35,071 nt of DNA from Bacteroidota bacterium. Its GTDB lineage: Bacteria > Bacteroidota > Bacteroidia > Flavobacteriales_F > PHOS-HE28. The translations under genes were made by a program, and so were the position numbers. Position 1 is the stretch's first letter. Every line of letters begins with the position of its first letter. A model generated the notes under the pieces. That model was not told the origin of the DNA, made no database searches, and worked only from the letters and a program-made list of their open reading frames with translations. The stretch lies in the NCBI GenBank assembly GCA_029573495.1, contig JAKQEI010000177.1, forward strand, positions 1-35,071, written 5' to 3'. Shown piece after piece: positions 28,097-35,071 of the stretch.

Positions 28097-28262
28097 GGGG
28101 CAAGTATCGTGATCCTGTGCCTATGGGATGCAGCCCTGTGACCGATCGCACAACGTTCATCACCTGCGCCCGCTGAAAGCCAAGGCCGAACACGCGCGGA
28201 GGGTACGGGTGCTCAACGGTCCTGTCCACGCAAGTGTGCACCCACGCTGCCAGCGCCTCCAA

Positions 28263-28556
28263 TCACTTCAAGTACACCCGCTCCTTCGGCGGTGTGCCCT
28301 CTTCGGGTGCATCGCTCTTGGGGTTGGGAGGCGTGGGATCAGCCGGGTGCTCGGTATCAGGCTGCAGTGGTTGACCTGGATGGTCAGGCACCTCACGCGG
28401 CGTGCGCGTGGGGGTGCCCGGCACAGGGTCCGGGGTCGGCTTCGGCCCCGGCTCCGGCACATCGGGCTTCGGGGTACCCGGGTGCGGATCAGGCTTGGTC
28501 GGCTTCGTGGGATCCGGCTTGTCGCCGGAACGGTCGGGTACGGTCGTGTTCTTCAT
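28263..28556 (-). CDS. Short proline-rich hydrophilic protein
   Basis: A 97-residue protein, about one third proline, with Pro-Asp/Pro-Lys repeats (GDKPDPTKPTKPDPHPGTPK) and a charged tail. It is low-complexity and likely disordered. The start at 28556 gives MKNTTVPDRSGDK; the opening KNTTVP recurs in the next gene upstream. There is no signal peptide. Low-complexity coding potential can be an artefact of high GC, so confidence is moderate. The 166 bases upstream hold two perfect seven-bp hairpins (28572-28589 and 28638-28654). Confidence 0.5.
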   Translation of the reverse strand: MKNTTVPDRSGDKPDPTKPTKPDPHPGTPKPDVPEPGPKPTPDPVPGTPTRTPREVPDHPGQPLQPDTEHPADPTPPNPKSDAPEEGTPPKERVYLK

Positions 28557-28722
28557 GGCATCTGGTTCTGGCAACGCCCATCGGCGTTGAGCTACATGAA
28601 CCGTTCGACGCAAAGTCCGGGCCTCCCCGGCTCATGCACGCCTTGGGCGTGCGCCTGAGGCATCCGTTGCCGTTGTTGTGCAGTTCAGTGGTGTCCGCTC
28701 CCCGCGCACGACCGCGACCGCA

Positions 28723-28944
28723 TCACGAGGACTTCGCCTTCTTGCGCCCGCTGCCGCTCTTCTTGCCACCACCATCCTGCTTGTTCACCATGGCCCAGGT
28801 GATGCGCCCGGCCTCCTTCGTGGTGTGCCCGCGCTTCTTCTCACTCTCCTCGATGTGCTCCGCCTGGCGCTTCTGCTTGTCCGTGTAGGCTGACTTGTCT
28901 CCGCGTGGCACCGTTGTGTTTTTCCCACGCGGCACACACACCAT
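28723..28944 (-). CDS. 'Plasmid stabilization'-like small protein (KSGSGR tail)
   Basis: A 73-residue basic protein. The middle and end, PRGDKSAYTDKQKRQAEHIE and GGGKKSGSGRKK, match a widespread family of short cytoplasmic proteins usually labelled 'plasmid stabilization protein', whose actual function is not established. Between them lies the expected EKKRGHTTKEAGRITWAMVNK helix. The start at 28944 (MVCVPRGKNTTVPRGD) is the nearest ATG; a GTG two codons later is possible. The neighbours (copper-binding protein, MgtC, MscS) suggest a stress setting rather than a plasmid. Confidence 0.75.
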   Translation of the reverse strand: MVCVPRGKNTTVPRGDKSAYTDKQKRQAEHIEESEKKRGHTTKEAGRITWAMVNKQDGGGKKSGSGRKKAKSS

Positions 28945-28981
28945 GCCACCGGACCTCCATGCGAGGTGAGCAATGCGAACG

Positions 28982-29488
28982 TCAACGCCGCTGCTTGCTG
29001 GGCCTGTTGGGTGTGCTGAACCGGCTGCTGCCGATGTTGCCCGGTTGGTCCCCAGTTCCGGTATCCGCCCGGTCACCTGCGGTGGCGTCCAGTTCCATGC
29101 GCGCCATCACCCGGCCATCACCGGGCTCCACGGTGTGGTGGAAGCCGGGCACACCGAGCTGCGCCAAATAGGTCATGCAGGCGGCCTTGCAGGCAGCACA
29201 GGCATCGGCACAGGTCCGGCAATGATCCATGTCATGCCGGCGGCACTCGGCCTCGCAGGCCTGGCAAATGGCGATGCACTGTTCCAATACACCGCTCAGG
29301 TGCGGGGAGTTCCGTGCGAGGTAACGCGCGGTCAGCGTGCACATGTCCGCGCAGTCCAGGTCCGTGCGGATGCAGGTGGTCATCTTCCTGATCTCCTTCT
29401 CATCCAGGCAGCGGTCCGCGCAAGTCTCGCTTGCGGCTACACAGTTCATCAGGTGCGTCAATACGTCGGCGGTCGCTAGGCTTCTCAT
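28982..29488 (-). CDS. Four-helix-bundle Cys-rich copper-binding protein (Csp/DUF326-like)
   Basis: A 168-residue protein. Residues 1-110 carry 15 Cys at helix spacings (16, 23, 27, 39, 46, 50, 71, 75, 78, 82, 90, 93, 97, 100, 104), as in QCIAICQACEAECRR and DHCRTCADACAACKAAC. Copper-storage (Csp) proteins line a four-helix bundle with such Cys to hold Cu(I). There is no signal peptide, so storage would be cytoplasmic. A 58-residue hydrophilic C-terminal tail (from LGVPGFHH onward) is longer than usual for the family. The ATG at 29488 starts the first helix; the longer open frame upstream is not protein-like. Confidence 0.85.
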   Translation of the reverse strand: MRSLATADVLTHLMNCVAASETCADRCLDEKEIRKMTTCIRTDLDCADMCTLTARYLARNSPHLSGVLEQCIAICQACEAECRRHDMDHCRTCADACAACKAACMTYLAQLGVPGFHHTVEPGDGRVMARMELDATAGDRADTGTGDQPGNIGSSRFSTPNRPSKQRR

Positions 29489-29690
29489 CGGTGTTCGGAT
29501 CAATTGGTTCTGCCGTGGAAGGCACAATGGCCATGCCACCACCATCCAGGCCGAACAGGGTGTTACCGGAAAATGCCGATGCCCGGTGATCGACAGACCG
29601 CACCGGCTTTCCGGGATCGCGCCTCGAACGATAGCGGGCATCTGGCGGACCAGCCAACGGCAGGTGTCCGATGCCTCGTTCCTACAACCC

Positions 29691-30152
29691 TTACGCCTGC
29701 GGCCGTGTCTTCATCCTCCATTGCGCCTCCACTCTCCGGAGCGGGAACATCCACTGCCAGCCCGGTTCGAACAGGAAACCCACGCCATGCTCCGTCCCCG
29801 GATCGAGGCGCAGGATACCCACTCCCCCATCCGCCACCAGGCTATGGTCCAATTCCGTGAAGGGACATACCATCACCGCCTCCGTGCCGCTGTCGCCCGG
29901 AAGCATGCGTGCGGAGGTGTAGGCATGTAATTCCTGGTGACCATCGCATTGGAACAAGGAGCCGAAGCGTGGCGATCCGCCCACCTCCTCCTTGGTGCGC
30001 ACAATGGGGATCATTAGTTGCGCGGTGGCCAGCCGCTTCACCAACAGCTCGCGGTCACAACGCGCCTGCGTTTCCGTGAACCGGAGCATGGCGGCGCGCA
30101 AACCCATGTTCTCCCGTTCTATCCTTACTACTCTATCTAATTCCTCGTGCAT
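29691..30152 (-). CDS. SseB-like domain protein
   Basis: A 153-residue cytoplasmic protein. The N-terminal helix region (EELDRVVRIERENMGLRAAM) and the following LVKRLATAQLMIPIVRTKEE resemble the start of the SseB N-terminal domain, which typically shows an A-x-L-x-x-P-(I/V) strand after a helix. Later VMVCPFTELDHSL and GVGILRLDPGTEHGVGFLFE fit the same alpha/beta fold. The function of stand-alone SseB proteins is not known. The start at 30152 follows ACACCGCCTATT. Family assignment is tentative. Confidence 0.6.
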   Translation of the reverse strand: MHEELDRVVRIERENMGLRAAMLRFTETQARCDRELLVKRLATAQLMIPIVRTKEEVGGSPRFGSLFQCDGHQELHAYTSARMLPGDSGTEAVMVCPFTELDHSLVADGGVGILRLDPGTEHGVGFLFEPGWQWMFPLRRVEAQWRMKTRPQA

Positions 30153-30454
30153 AATAGGCGGTGTACCGATGAATGGAATGTCCACTGAAGGTAAGCATTG
30201 CAACCGCGAAGACACACCCCGATCCGACGGGTATGCATCAGGCTGTGATGTCGGGCGCTCCTGCTTCGGTGGATGAGCTCCGTGAACCCCGTTGGGGCAG
30301 TTGCGATGCCACCCGTGTGCGCTGATCAAGAGATGGACACGGGACCACTGCCCGCTCCCGGCACCGCTGTGGTCCGTTCTTTGAAGAGGACGGATGCGCG
30401 TGCGTGGTACCAACGCGATCGCCTCCGCTGCGCACGCTCATTAGCTTCGTGAAG
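30153..30454. other. Divergent intergenic region
   Basis: About 300 bases between the SseB-like gene and the MgtC-family gene. It should contain both promoters, but I see no exact TTG-N20-TAnnTTTG pair. Long open frames through it are extensions of the flanking genes in unlikely composition. Confidence 0.4.
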
Positions 30455-30943
30455 ATGGAGATGCAGTTATGGATCATCCTGGACCTGGGTATCGCCGCCA
30501 TACTCGCCGGTGTGGTGGGCCTGGAGCGCGAACTGGGGGCCAAGCCGGCGGGGCTGCGCACGCACATGATCATCGGTGCGGTGGCCACGCTCTTCGTGCA
30601 CATGGGCCAGGTGGCCGTACGCGAGTTCCTGCATGAGCTTCCACCCGGCATCAACATCAACACCGATCCACTCCGCATCTTCGAGGCCATCGTGGTGGGC
30701 GTGAGCTTCATTGGCGCGGGAACCATCATCCGCACCCCCGATGGGAAGAGCGTGCAATACCTCACCACCGCGGCCTCCCTCCTGCTCAGTGCCGGTATCG
30801 GCATGGCCGTGGGTTGCCAGCTCTACCTCCTGGCCGTAGGGGTGGCCTTGCTCGCCTTGGTCATCACCCGCTTCATAGCCCATGTGGAGGCCGCACTGCC
30901 CAGCCCCCCAACAACCGACAAGGAGGGCAAGCAGGTGGACTGA
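30455..30943 (+). CDS. MgtC/SapB-family inner-membrane protein
   Basis: A 162-residue membrane protein with four to five helices and the MgtC signature regions VVGLERELGAKPAGLRTHMI (about 20-39), VVGVSFIGAGTIIRTPDGK (about 81-99) and LTTAASLLLSAGIGMAVG (about 103-120). MgtC-type proteins act in magnesium-limitation and acid-stress survival, partly by acting on the F-type ATP synthase. It ends soon after the membrane domain and lacks the C-terminal ACT-like domain of MgtC proper. The ATG at 30455 is preferred over an upstream GTG (30404). The MscS gene follows after 34 bases and is probably co-transcribed. Confidence 0.9.
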   Translation: MEMQLWIILDLGIAAILAGVVGLERELGAKPAGLRTHMIIGAVATLFVHMGQVAVREFLHELPPGININTDPLRIFEAIVVGVSFIGAGTIIRTPDGKSVQYLTTAASLLLSAGIGMAVGCQLYLLAVGVALLALVITRFIAHVEAALPSPPTTDKEGKQVD

Positions 30944-30977
30944 GGTCGTGAGGTGCCTCCCACGCGCCGGATGGTGA

Positions 30978-31940
30978 ATGGATACCTTGGTCGTACCCGG
31001 CGAACGAAGCATGGGCATTGAGCACCGAGAAATGGAAGAAGCCCTGGGAAGCACCACCGATCATCTACTCGCCGCCCTGCGCGAGAGCTGGCTGCACTTC
31101 GTGGAACAGGTGCCGGCCATCCTGCTGGCCATCCTCATCATCGCCGCCGGGTTGCTGCTGGCGGATCGTCTTTCCCGGTTGGGCAGAAGGATCATTGCCG
31201 AACGGACGGAGGACCCCTTGATGACGGGCTTCCTCACCAAGACCATCAAGCTCGTCCTGGGCACCCTGGTGGTGCTCTTCGCGCTGCGGGTGGCCGGCCT
31301 CAACGGCATCGCCACGGGGCTCTTCGCTGCGGCCGGTGCTGGTGCCATCGTCATCGGCTTCGCCTTCCGCGACATCGGGGAGAACTTCATCTCGGGCATC
31401 ATCCTCGCCTTCAACCGCCCCTTCCAGGTGGATGATACCGTGGCCATCGGGGACATCTTTGGCAAGGTGAAGGCCATGGAGTTCCGCTACACCAAGCTCA
31501 AGACCTTCGATGGGCGCGATGTGTACATCCCCAACAGCGATGTGATCAAGAAGGCCGTGTACAACTACACCGAGGATGGCTTCTACCGGCTGGAGTTCGG
31601 CGTGGGGCTGGCCTATGAGGATACCCTGGAGGATGCCCGCCAGCTCATCCGCACCACCGTGCTGGCCTGCGAAGGCGTGTATACCGATGCGGACCACGAG
31701 GTGCTGGTGGAGGTGGATGAGCTGGCGGTGAGCACGGTCAATTTCGTCGTGCGGTTCTGGGTGGAGACCCTGGACTACCGCAAGCGCGCGCTCATGATCA
31801 AAGGGCGGGTGATCACCGCCGTGAAGGAGGCGTTGGAGGCGAAGGGCTTCAGCCTACCCGCGGACATCAAGGAGATCAAGCTATACGGCGGCCAGGCGTC
31901 CATTCCGGTGGTGCTGCGGAAGGAGGGGGATGGGGGGTAG
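30978..31940 (+). CDS. Small-conductance mechanosensitive channel (MscS family)
   Basis: A 320-residue inner-membrane channel that opens on membrane tension and releases solutes during hypo-osmotic shock. It has three helices (about 41-63, 87-106 and the pore-lining 112-140). The pore helix reads GLFAAAGAGAIVIGFAFRDI with the Ala/Gly packing of MscS TM3, followed by the Sm-like domain start ENFISGIILAFNRPFQVDD, then YIPNSDV and a C-terminal alpha-beta domain. It is a minimal MscS without extra domains. Three in-frame ATGs (30978, 31011, 31032) precede the first helix; the most upstream is given, with modest support. Confidence 0.93.
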   Translation: MDTLVVPGERSMGIEHREMEEALGSTTDHLLAALRESWLHFVEQVPAILLAILIIAAGLLLADRLSRLGRRIIAERTEDPLMTGFLTKTIKLVLGTLVVLFALRVAGLNGIATGLFAAAGAGAIVIGFAFRDIGENFISGIILAFNRPFQVDDTVAIGDIFGKVKAMEFRYTKLKTFDGRDVYIPNSDVIKKAVYNYTEDGFYRLEFGVGLAYEDTLEDARQLIRTTVLACEGVYTDADHEVLVEVDELAVSTVNFVVRFWVETLDYRKRALMIKGRVITAVKEALEAKGFSLPADIKEIKLYGGQASIPVVLRKEGDGG

Positions 31941-32062
31941 TGGTCGGGATCGACCACTTGGCGAGCGGTCATGCGTGACCGGGAGTGGCCCGGCAGCGAT
32001 AGCCATCGCACGGAACAACGGAATGGCGCACTGCATGACCGGCAGCGGTCGCAGGCCTCCGA

Positions 32063-32266
32063 TCAGTCGTTCACATACGCCCAGCGCAGCACCTACCACT
32101 CGGTGCTCAGCCAGCTGCGATCCGGGAAGATCCAGCGGCCGCTCACGTTCTTCACCAGGAAGAGCTTGCGCTCCTGGTTGCGCCCATTCAACACCTCCAC
32201 CAGGCAATGCCGTTTGGGGTCTTCCGGCAAGGTGGCGGTATCGGTCCATGGCCCTGCCGCGTTCAT
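32063..32266 (-). pseudogene. Small gene interrupted by an in-frame TAG
   Basis: From the ATG at 32266 a 57-residue product ends in RSWLSTEW at a TAG (32093-32095). In the same frame, without any shift, the reading continues VLRWAYVND to TGA at 32063. The continuation has the same Trp/aromatic character as the rest (GRWIFPDRSW), so the original protein was probably about 67 residues and a nonsense change truncated it; stop read-through is a less likely alternative. I do not recognise the family. The start lies eight bases from the edge of the 127-bp tandem repeat. Confidence 0.55.
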
Positions 32267-32273
32267 GGGGACA

Positions 32274-32527
32274 AGTTGCGAAGCAATGCGGTCAGGTGGA
32301 TATGTGGCGCGTACGATGCTGGGGTGGAGAACCGGTGGCGGACAACGACGTTGCACTCAAAGCTGCAGGGTCCTCTTCGAGAGACCCTGCAGAGGTTTAA
32401 AGTTGCGAAGCAACGCGGTCAGGTGGATATGCGGCGCGTACGATGCTGGGGTGGAGATACGGTGGCGGACAATGACGTTGCACTCAACGCTGCAGGGTCC
32501 TCTTCGAGTGACCCTGCAGAGGTTTAG
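32274..32527. repeat. 127-bp direct tandem repeat, two copies
   Basis: Two adjacent units (32274-32400 and 32401-32527) match at roughly 90 percent of positions with a few substitutions and no length change. Each unit starts with a GTTGC-gaa-GCAAC-type hairpin and ends with a larger hairpin with ten-bp stem (CTGCAGGGTC / GACCCTGCAG at 32363-32392 and 32490-32519). The frames through it show no conserved start or stop, so it is probably non-coding. Within 32267-32719 there is no gene apart from the small unit described next. Confidence 0.85.
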
Positions 32528-32642
32528 AGGTTCAGAGGTACAAAGGGCGAGTTATACGCTCCAGGGATAGACACCCGCATTGGCATGTTGATATCCTGGC
32601 ATTCAACCCGTGCAAGGCTGGGTCCGAAGTACTTCATTCAGC

Positions 32643-32721
32643 TATCTTTGTACTGAACCACTGAAACGGCGAATGCTGCGTAGGTGGTGTTCCGGGTGGG
32701 CCTCGTGCCCACCTTTTCTTT
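32643..32721 (+). ncRNA. Candidate short transcript: promoter -7 element, leader and terminator
   Basis: TATCTTTG (32643-32650) matches the -7 consensus and is followed about 45 bases later by GGTGGGC-CTCGT-GCCCACC (32695-32713) and TTTTCTTT. An RNA of about 65 bases would start near 32656. It could code for a 16-codon peptide (ATG at 32674, TAG at 32722). A -33 TTG is not obvious. The hairpin is reminiscent of leaders placed before rimP operons, but no rimP gene is present here. It also lies directly beyond the stop of the DUF3800 gene on the other strand. Confidence 0.4.
32695..32721 (+). terminator. Intrinsic terminator (plus strand)
   Basis: Seven-bp perfect stem GGTGGGC / GCCCACC with a five-base loop, followed by TTTTCTTT. 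The T-tract is on the plus strand only. For the DUF3800 gene on the minus strand (stop at 32720) the hairpin comes right after the stop but without a U-tract. Confidence 0.75.
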
Positions 32722-33514
32722 AGGTGGATCTCGGATACATCACGACCCCATACGGGTCAGCCGTGCTAGCCTGGATGTTCAGTACGGGCCGCAACCGGTC
32801 CATCCACTGATGGACCATGGCATGATCCACCATCTTCGGCATACGATTCGGAAATGCGCCAACGCCTTGTGTTGCGACCACGTAGAGATAGACGATGTTG
32901 CTCACCACATCCACCAGCTGGATGAAGTGGGACTCTTTGGAATCCTTGGGCAATGGGTCCTCAATAAGCGTTCGGATCTCCTGACGATAGGAACCTTCGG
33001 CGAACTTGGAGGGTATGAAATTGATCTTCTGTATACGCCTGGTGGTAGCCCGCATTTTGCCCACGCGGCCATTGTCCGTAATGATCAAGAAGCGTTCGTT
33101 CGGTTGGAATTTGACCCTTAAGTCGTTCTCGATCCGCTGTACTGAATAGGTTACGGCCTTGTCCAGAACAGGATAATCAGCCCTGCGGATATGCGCCTTT
33201 ACGATCGCTATGTTCAGTAGCCTGGCGTCCAATGAAGCGATCATGTCGCAACACTCTCCGATGATAGCCACCCGGTGTTCATCGGTAATGCCAAAGTCGC
33301 GATAGGGGTTCTTGTTCAACAACAACTCCTTGCTATGGATCTCGAGCTTTACCGGGAAGCCATATCGCTCCTTCAAGTGCTTGCGGAACCTTTGGATACG
33401 GTCGTAGTTCCCTTGCCAGTGCAAGTAGTGCATATACATACCGCCGAGAACAAAAACAGGACTGGAGCCTGGCACGCCATCATCCCCAGCTTCATCATAG
33501 TAGGCGATCCGCAT
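32720..33514 (-). CDS. DUF3800 domain protein
   Basis: A 264-residue protein with the DUF3800 signature: an N-terminal YYDEAGD (5-11) in place of the usual FIDESG, an EIHSKELL strand-helix (58-65), a central FLIITDNG (142-149), and the C-terminal SHFIQLVDVVSNIVYLYVV (195-213). The acidic residues Asp7, Glu58, Asp147 and Asp202 are placed as in an RNase H-like active site, so a nuclease role is possible but unproven. DUF3800 proteins often lie beside restriction-modification or other defence genes, as here: the methyltransferase ends 26 bases upstream and both read the same way. Base composition looks more AT-rich than that of the neighbouring core genes, as expected of acquired DNA. Confidence 0.85.
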   Translation of the reverse strand: MRIAYYDEAGDDGVPGSSPVFVLGGMYMHYLHWQGNYDRIQRFRKHLKERYGFPVKLEIHSKELLLNKNPYRDFGITDEHRVAIIGECCDMIASLDARLLNIAIVKAHIRRADYPVLDKAVTYSVQRIENDLRVKFQPNERFLIITDNGRVGKMRATTRRIQKINFIPSKFAEGSYRQEIRTLIEDPLPKDSKESHFIQLVDVVSNIVYLYVVATQGVGAFPNRMPKMVDHAMVHQWMDRLRPVLNIQASTADPYGVVMYPRST

Positions 33515-33540
33515 TGCACAGTATCATATTGAACACACCC

Positions 33541-35071
33541 TCACACCCCCGCCCACTTCCCCTTCCACTCCCGCGCCCTCCCCACCGCCGCAAGGGTGTT
33601 CAGCAGTTGTTCCATTTCGCGCAGGCGCTTGGGGGTGGCCTTGCCGCTGAAATGCGCGGCTAGTTCGGGTACGGTACACAGCGCGCCCATCTCTTCCAGC
33701 ACGGCGGCCAAGGCAGCGGCTTGCGCCGGCAGTTCATTGGGCCACTCGCGGAGGACGGAGGTTGTTGAAGGAGCCGGCGCAGCAGCAGGTGTTATGTCCA
33801 ATTTCGCCTGCTTGCCTTTTGCCCCTGCGCCTGCACCTGCATTCTGGTACTCCGGCCGTAGCCAGCGCACATGGCCTTGCGCCTCCTCGGCGGCGCGTTC
33901 GGCGTTCAGGGCCACCAGACGGGAGAGGATCTCATCCGTGGCCATGGTGGTTGGCCAGCCATAGGCTTCGGCCACGGCGGCATCCAGCTCATTGTGCAAT
34001 TGCTTCAGGATGCCCACCAAGCCCTGCTCGTAGATCTTCTTCTCCTTGGCGGTGAGAGCCGCACCGGAACGAACGGCCTCCAGCACATTGTACATCCCCG
34101 TCATTGTAAGCTCCGGGTGTAGCGCCTGCTGCCGCTTGCGGTGCGCATCCAATTGCTCGCCCAGCGCGCGGATCTTCTCCTGCTGCGCGGGCGTGCAGGC
34201 GGGGAAGGGGAAGGTCTCGAATATGACCGAGTTATTGTATCGCGGCCGGTCCTCAAGAGTTCCCCCTCGCGCTAAGGACCACGCTATGTGAATTCGGCTC
34301 GACATCACACCCAAGTAGAAGCCATCGTCAAGTCCGAAAGCAATCAAGCCCTGATCGGGGAAGGATCCACCCGGAAGGAACACAAACAGGCGATGCTTGG
34401 CGGTCATGGGCGTAGCGATGTATCGCTTCAAGTCGCGGATAGAGCTACGCAGGGCATCATGGGGACGGCCATGAAGCCACCAGTTCTGATTTCGGTAAGG
34501 ATCTCGATTCTCGTCACGCGCAGGTTTCACTCTCGTCAGAAGCCATTGATAGACTTCAGGGAAGCTCGCTTTCATTTCCACGTCCGACAGACCATGCATA
34601 TCAATGACTAGTTCGCTCGCTGGCCTTCGAACGATGTCCATTGCGGTGTGATAAGAGACAATCCTTGAACGCAGATTCGGTCTTTCATTCCTTCCGAGCC
34701 TATCGGCTATCTCTGCATCCACAACGAATCCGTCTCCTACCAGCAGCATGCCCCGATTCCCGAGATCTTGATTCGATCGAAGTGGAGTAGTAGCAATGCT
34801 CTTCGCACCAACGGTCAGGTCTGCCTGTACTAAACCTGGTTCGTTAGCGAGAACTACTTCAGCTGCATCGTCGCTCGATGTCGCAATTTCCTGCGTGACT
34901 TTGCGCAACGTTCCTTCAAGCAAACCTGGGACACCAATGGTCATCGCCACGCGCACAGCCGCACCATCGGCACTGTCCACCCACGGGTGGTCGGGTATGG
35001 CGAAGGCCAATGAGATCGGCTTCTTCGCATCCATGTGGTGTTGAAGCACCTTGCGGTTGAAGGTCTGCTTC
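33541..35071 (-). CDS. C-terminal part of a large type IIG-like DNA methyltransferase / restriction protein (partial)
   Basis: The visible 509 residues run from KQTFNRKVLQHHMDAKKP to a normal stop at 33541; the N-terminal portion, including the nuclease and the SAM-binding and NPPY motifs, lies beyond the right edge. The visible part carries FAIPDHPWVDSADGAAVRV, the end of the methylase core; YRNQNWWLHGRPHDALRSSI and RHLFVFLP-like KHRLFVFLPGGSFP, the target-recognition region; NNSVIFETFPFP; and the C-terminal LDAAVAEAYGWP and LVALNAERAAEEAQGHVRWL typical of type IIG/IIL enzymes. Related proteins also occur in BREX (PglX) and DISARM systems, which the fragment cannot rule out. The gene precedes the DUF3800 gene in the same direction. 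Confidence 0.85.
   Translation of the reverse strand, partial: KQTFNRKVLQHHMDAKKPISLAFAIPDHPWVDSADGAAVRVAMTIGVPGLLEGTLRKVTQEIATSSDDAAEVVLANEPGLVQADLTVGAKSIATTPLRSNQDLGNRGMLLVGDGFVVDAEIADRLGRNERPNLRSRIVSYHTAMDIVRRPASELVIDMHGLSDVEMKASFPEVYQWLLTRVKPARDENRDPYRNQNWWLHGRPHDALRSSIRDLKRYIATPMTAKHRLFVFLPGGSFPDQGLIAFGLDDGFYLGVMSSRIHIAWSLARGGTLEDRPRYNNSVIFETFPFPACTPAQQEKIRALGEQLDAHRKRQQALHPELTMTGMYNVLEAVRSGAALTAKEKKIYEQGLVGILKQLHNELDAAVAEAYGWPTTMATDEILSRLVALNAERAAEEAQGHVRWLRPEYQNAGAGAGAKGKQAKLDITPAAAPAPSTTSVLREWPNELPAQAAALAAVLEEMGALCTVPELAAHFSGKATPKRLREMEQLLNTLAAVGRAREWKGKWAGV

Noticed and set aside
28572..28654. Two GC-rich hairpins as a terminator pair
   Set aside because: Neither is followed by a T-tract on the relevant strand, so I mention them only with the neighbouring gene.
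32274..32527. The tandem repeat as a CRISPR array
   Set aside because: There are two 127-bp units without spacers of variable sequence, and no cas genes.

Overview
The window comes from a GC-rich member of the Bacteroidota, most likely a Flavobacteriales-type environmental or activated-sludge lineage. Several independent signs support this. Six secreted proteins end in type IX secretion (T9SS) C-terminal sorting domains. There is a TonB-dependent receptor with a carboxypeptidase-regulatory-like N-terminus, and a second such protein is cut by the left edge. There is a group II-type geranylgeranylglyceryl phosphate synthase, a fused lycopene cyclase and an F1 epsilon subunit lacking its C-terminal hairpin. 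Promoters follow the Bacteroidota pattern TTG-N20-TAnnTTTG.

Left part (1-9004): the start of an outer-membrane-type protein, a small basic secreted protein, a Rieske-like lipoprotein with atypical ligands, and S-adenosylhomocysteinase (ahcY) with a clear promoter. A GT4 glycosyltransferase is divergent from a GGGP synthase, which is followed by a TPR-transmembrane-adenylate cyclase. The cyclase overlaps head-on with a large T9SS cargo.

Middle (9111-25159): a second T9SS cargo related to the first, then a thiamine-type TonB receptor behind a TPP riboswitch with its own promoter. A NadR-like P-loop kinase lies just upstream. Next come a T9SS beta-propeller-like protein, the lycopene cyclase, an operon ribF - leucine-rich-repeat protein - PnuC-family transporter, a translationally coupled pair of T9SS proteins, atpD-atpC with a terminator, and a 934-residue cell-surface protein. 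This last protein shares a module of about 320 residues with the cargo at 6896-9004.

Right part (25454-31940): a cluster of small stress-type genes, mostly on the minus strand. These are membrane proteins, a HEAT-repeat protein, a proline-rich protein, a KSGSGR-tailed 'plasmid stabilization'-like protein, a Cys-rich four-helix copper-binding protein and an SseB-like protein. On the plus strand are an MgtC-family protein and an MscS channel. After it come a small gene broken by an in-frame stop, a 127-bp tandem repeat carrying hairpins, and a short promoter-hairpin-terminator unit. The window ends in a defence-type pair: a DUF3800 protein and the C-terminal part of a large type IIG-like DNA methyltransferase/restriction protein that runs off the edge.

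Functional themes are vitamin uptake (TPP-regulated receptor, PnuC transporter, NadR-like kinase, RibF), envelope and lipid functions (GGGPS, glycosyltransferase, carotenoid cyclase, MscS), T9SS surface proteins, and accessory defence. I saw no rRNA, tRNA, CRISPR array or insertion sequence.
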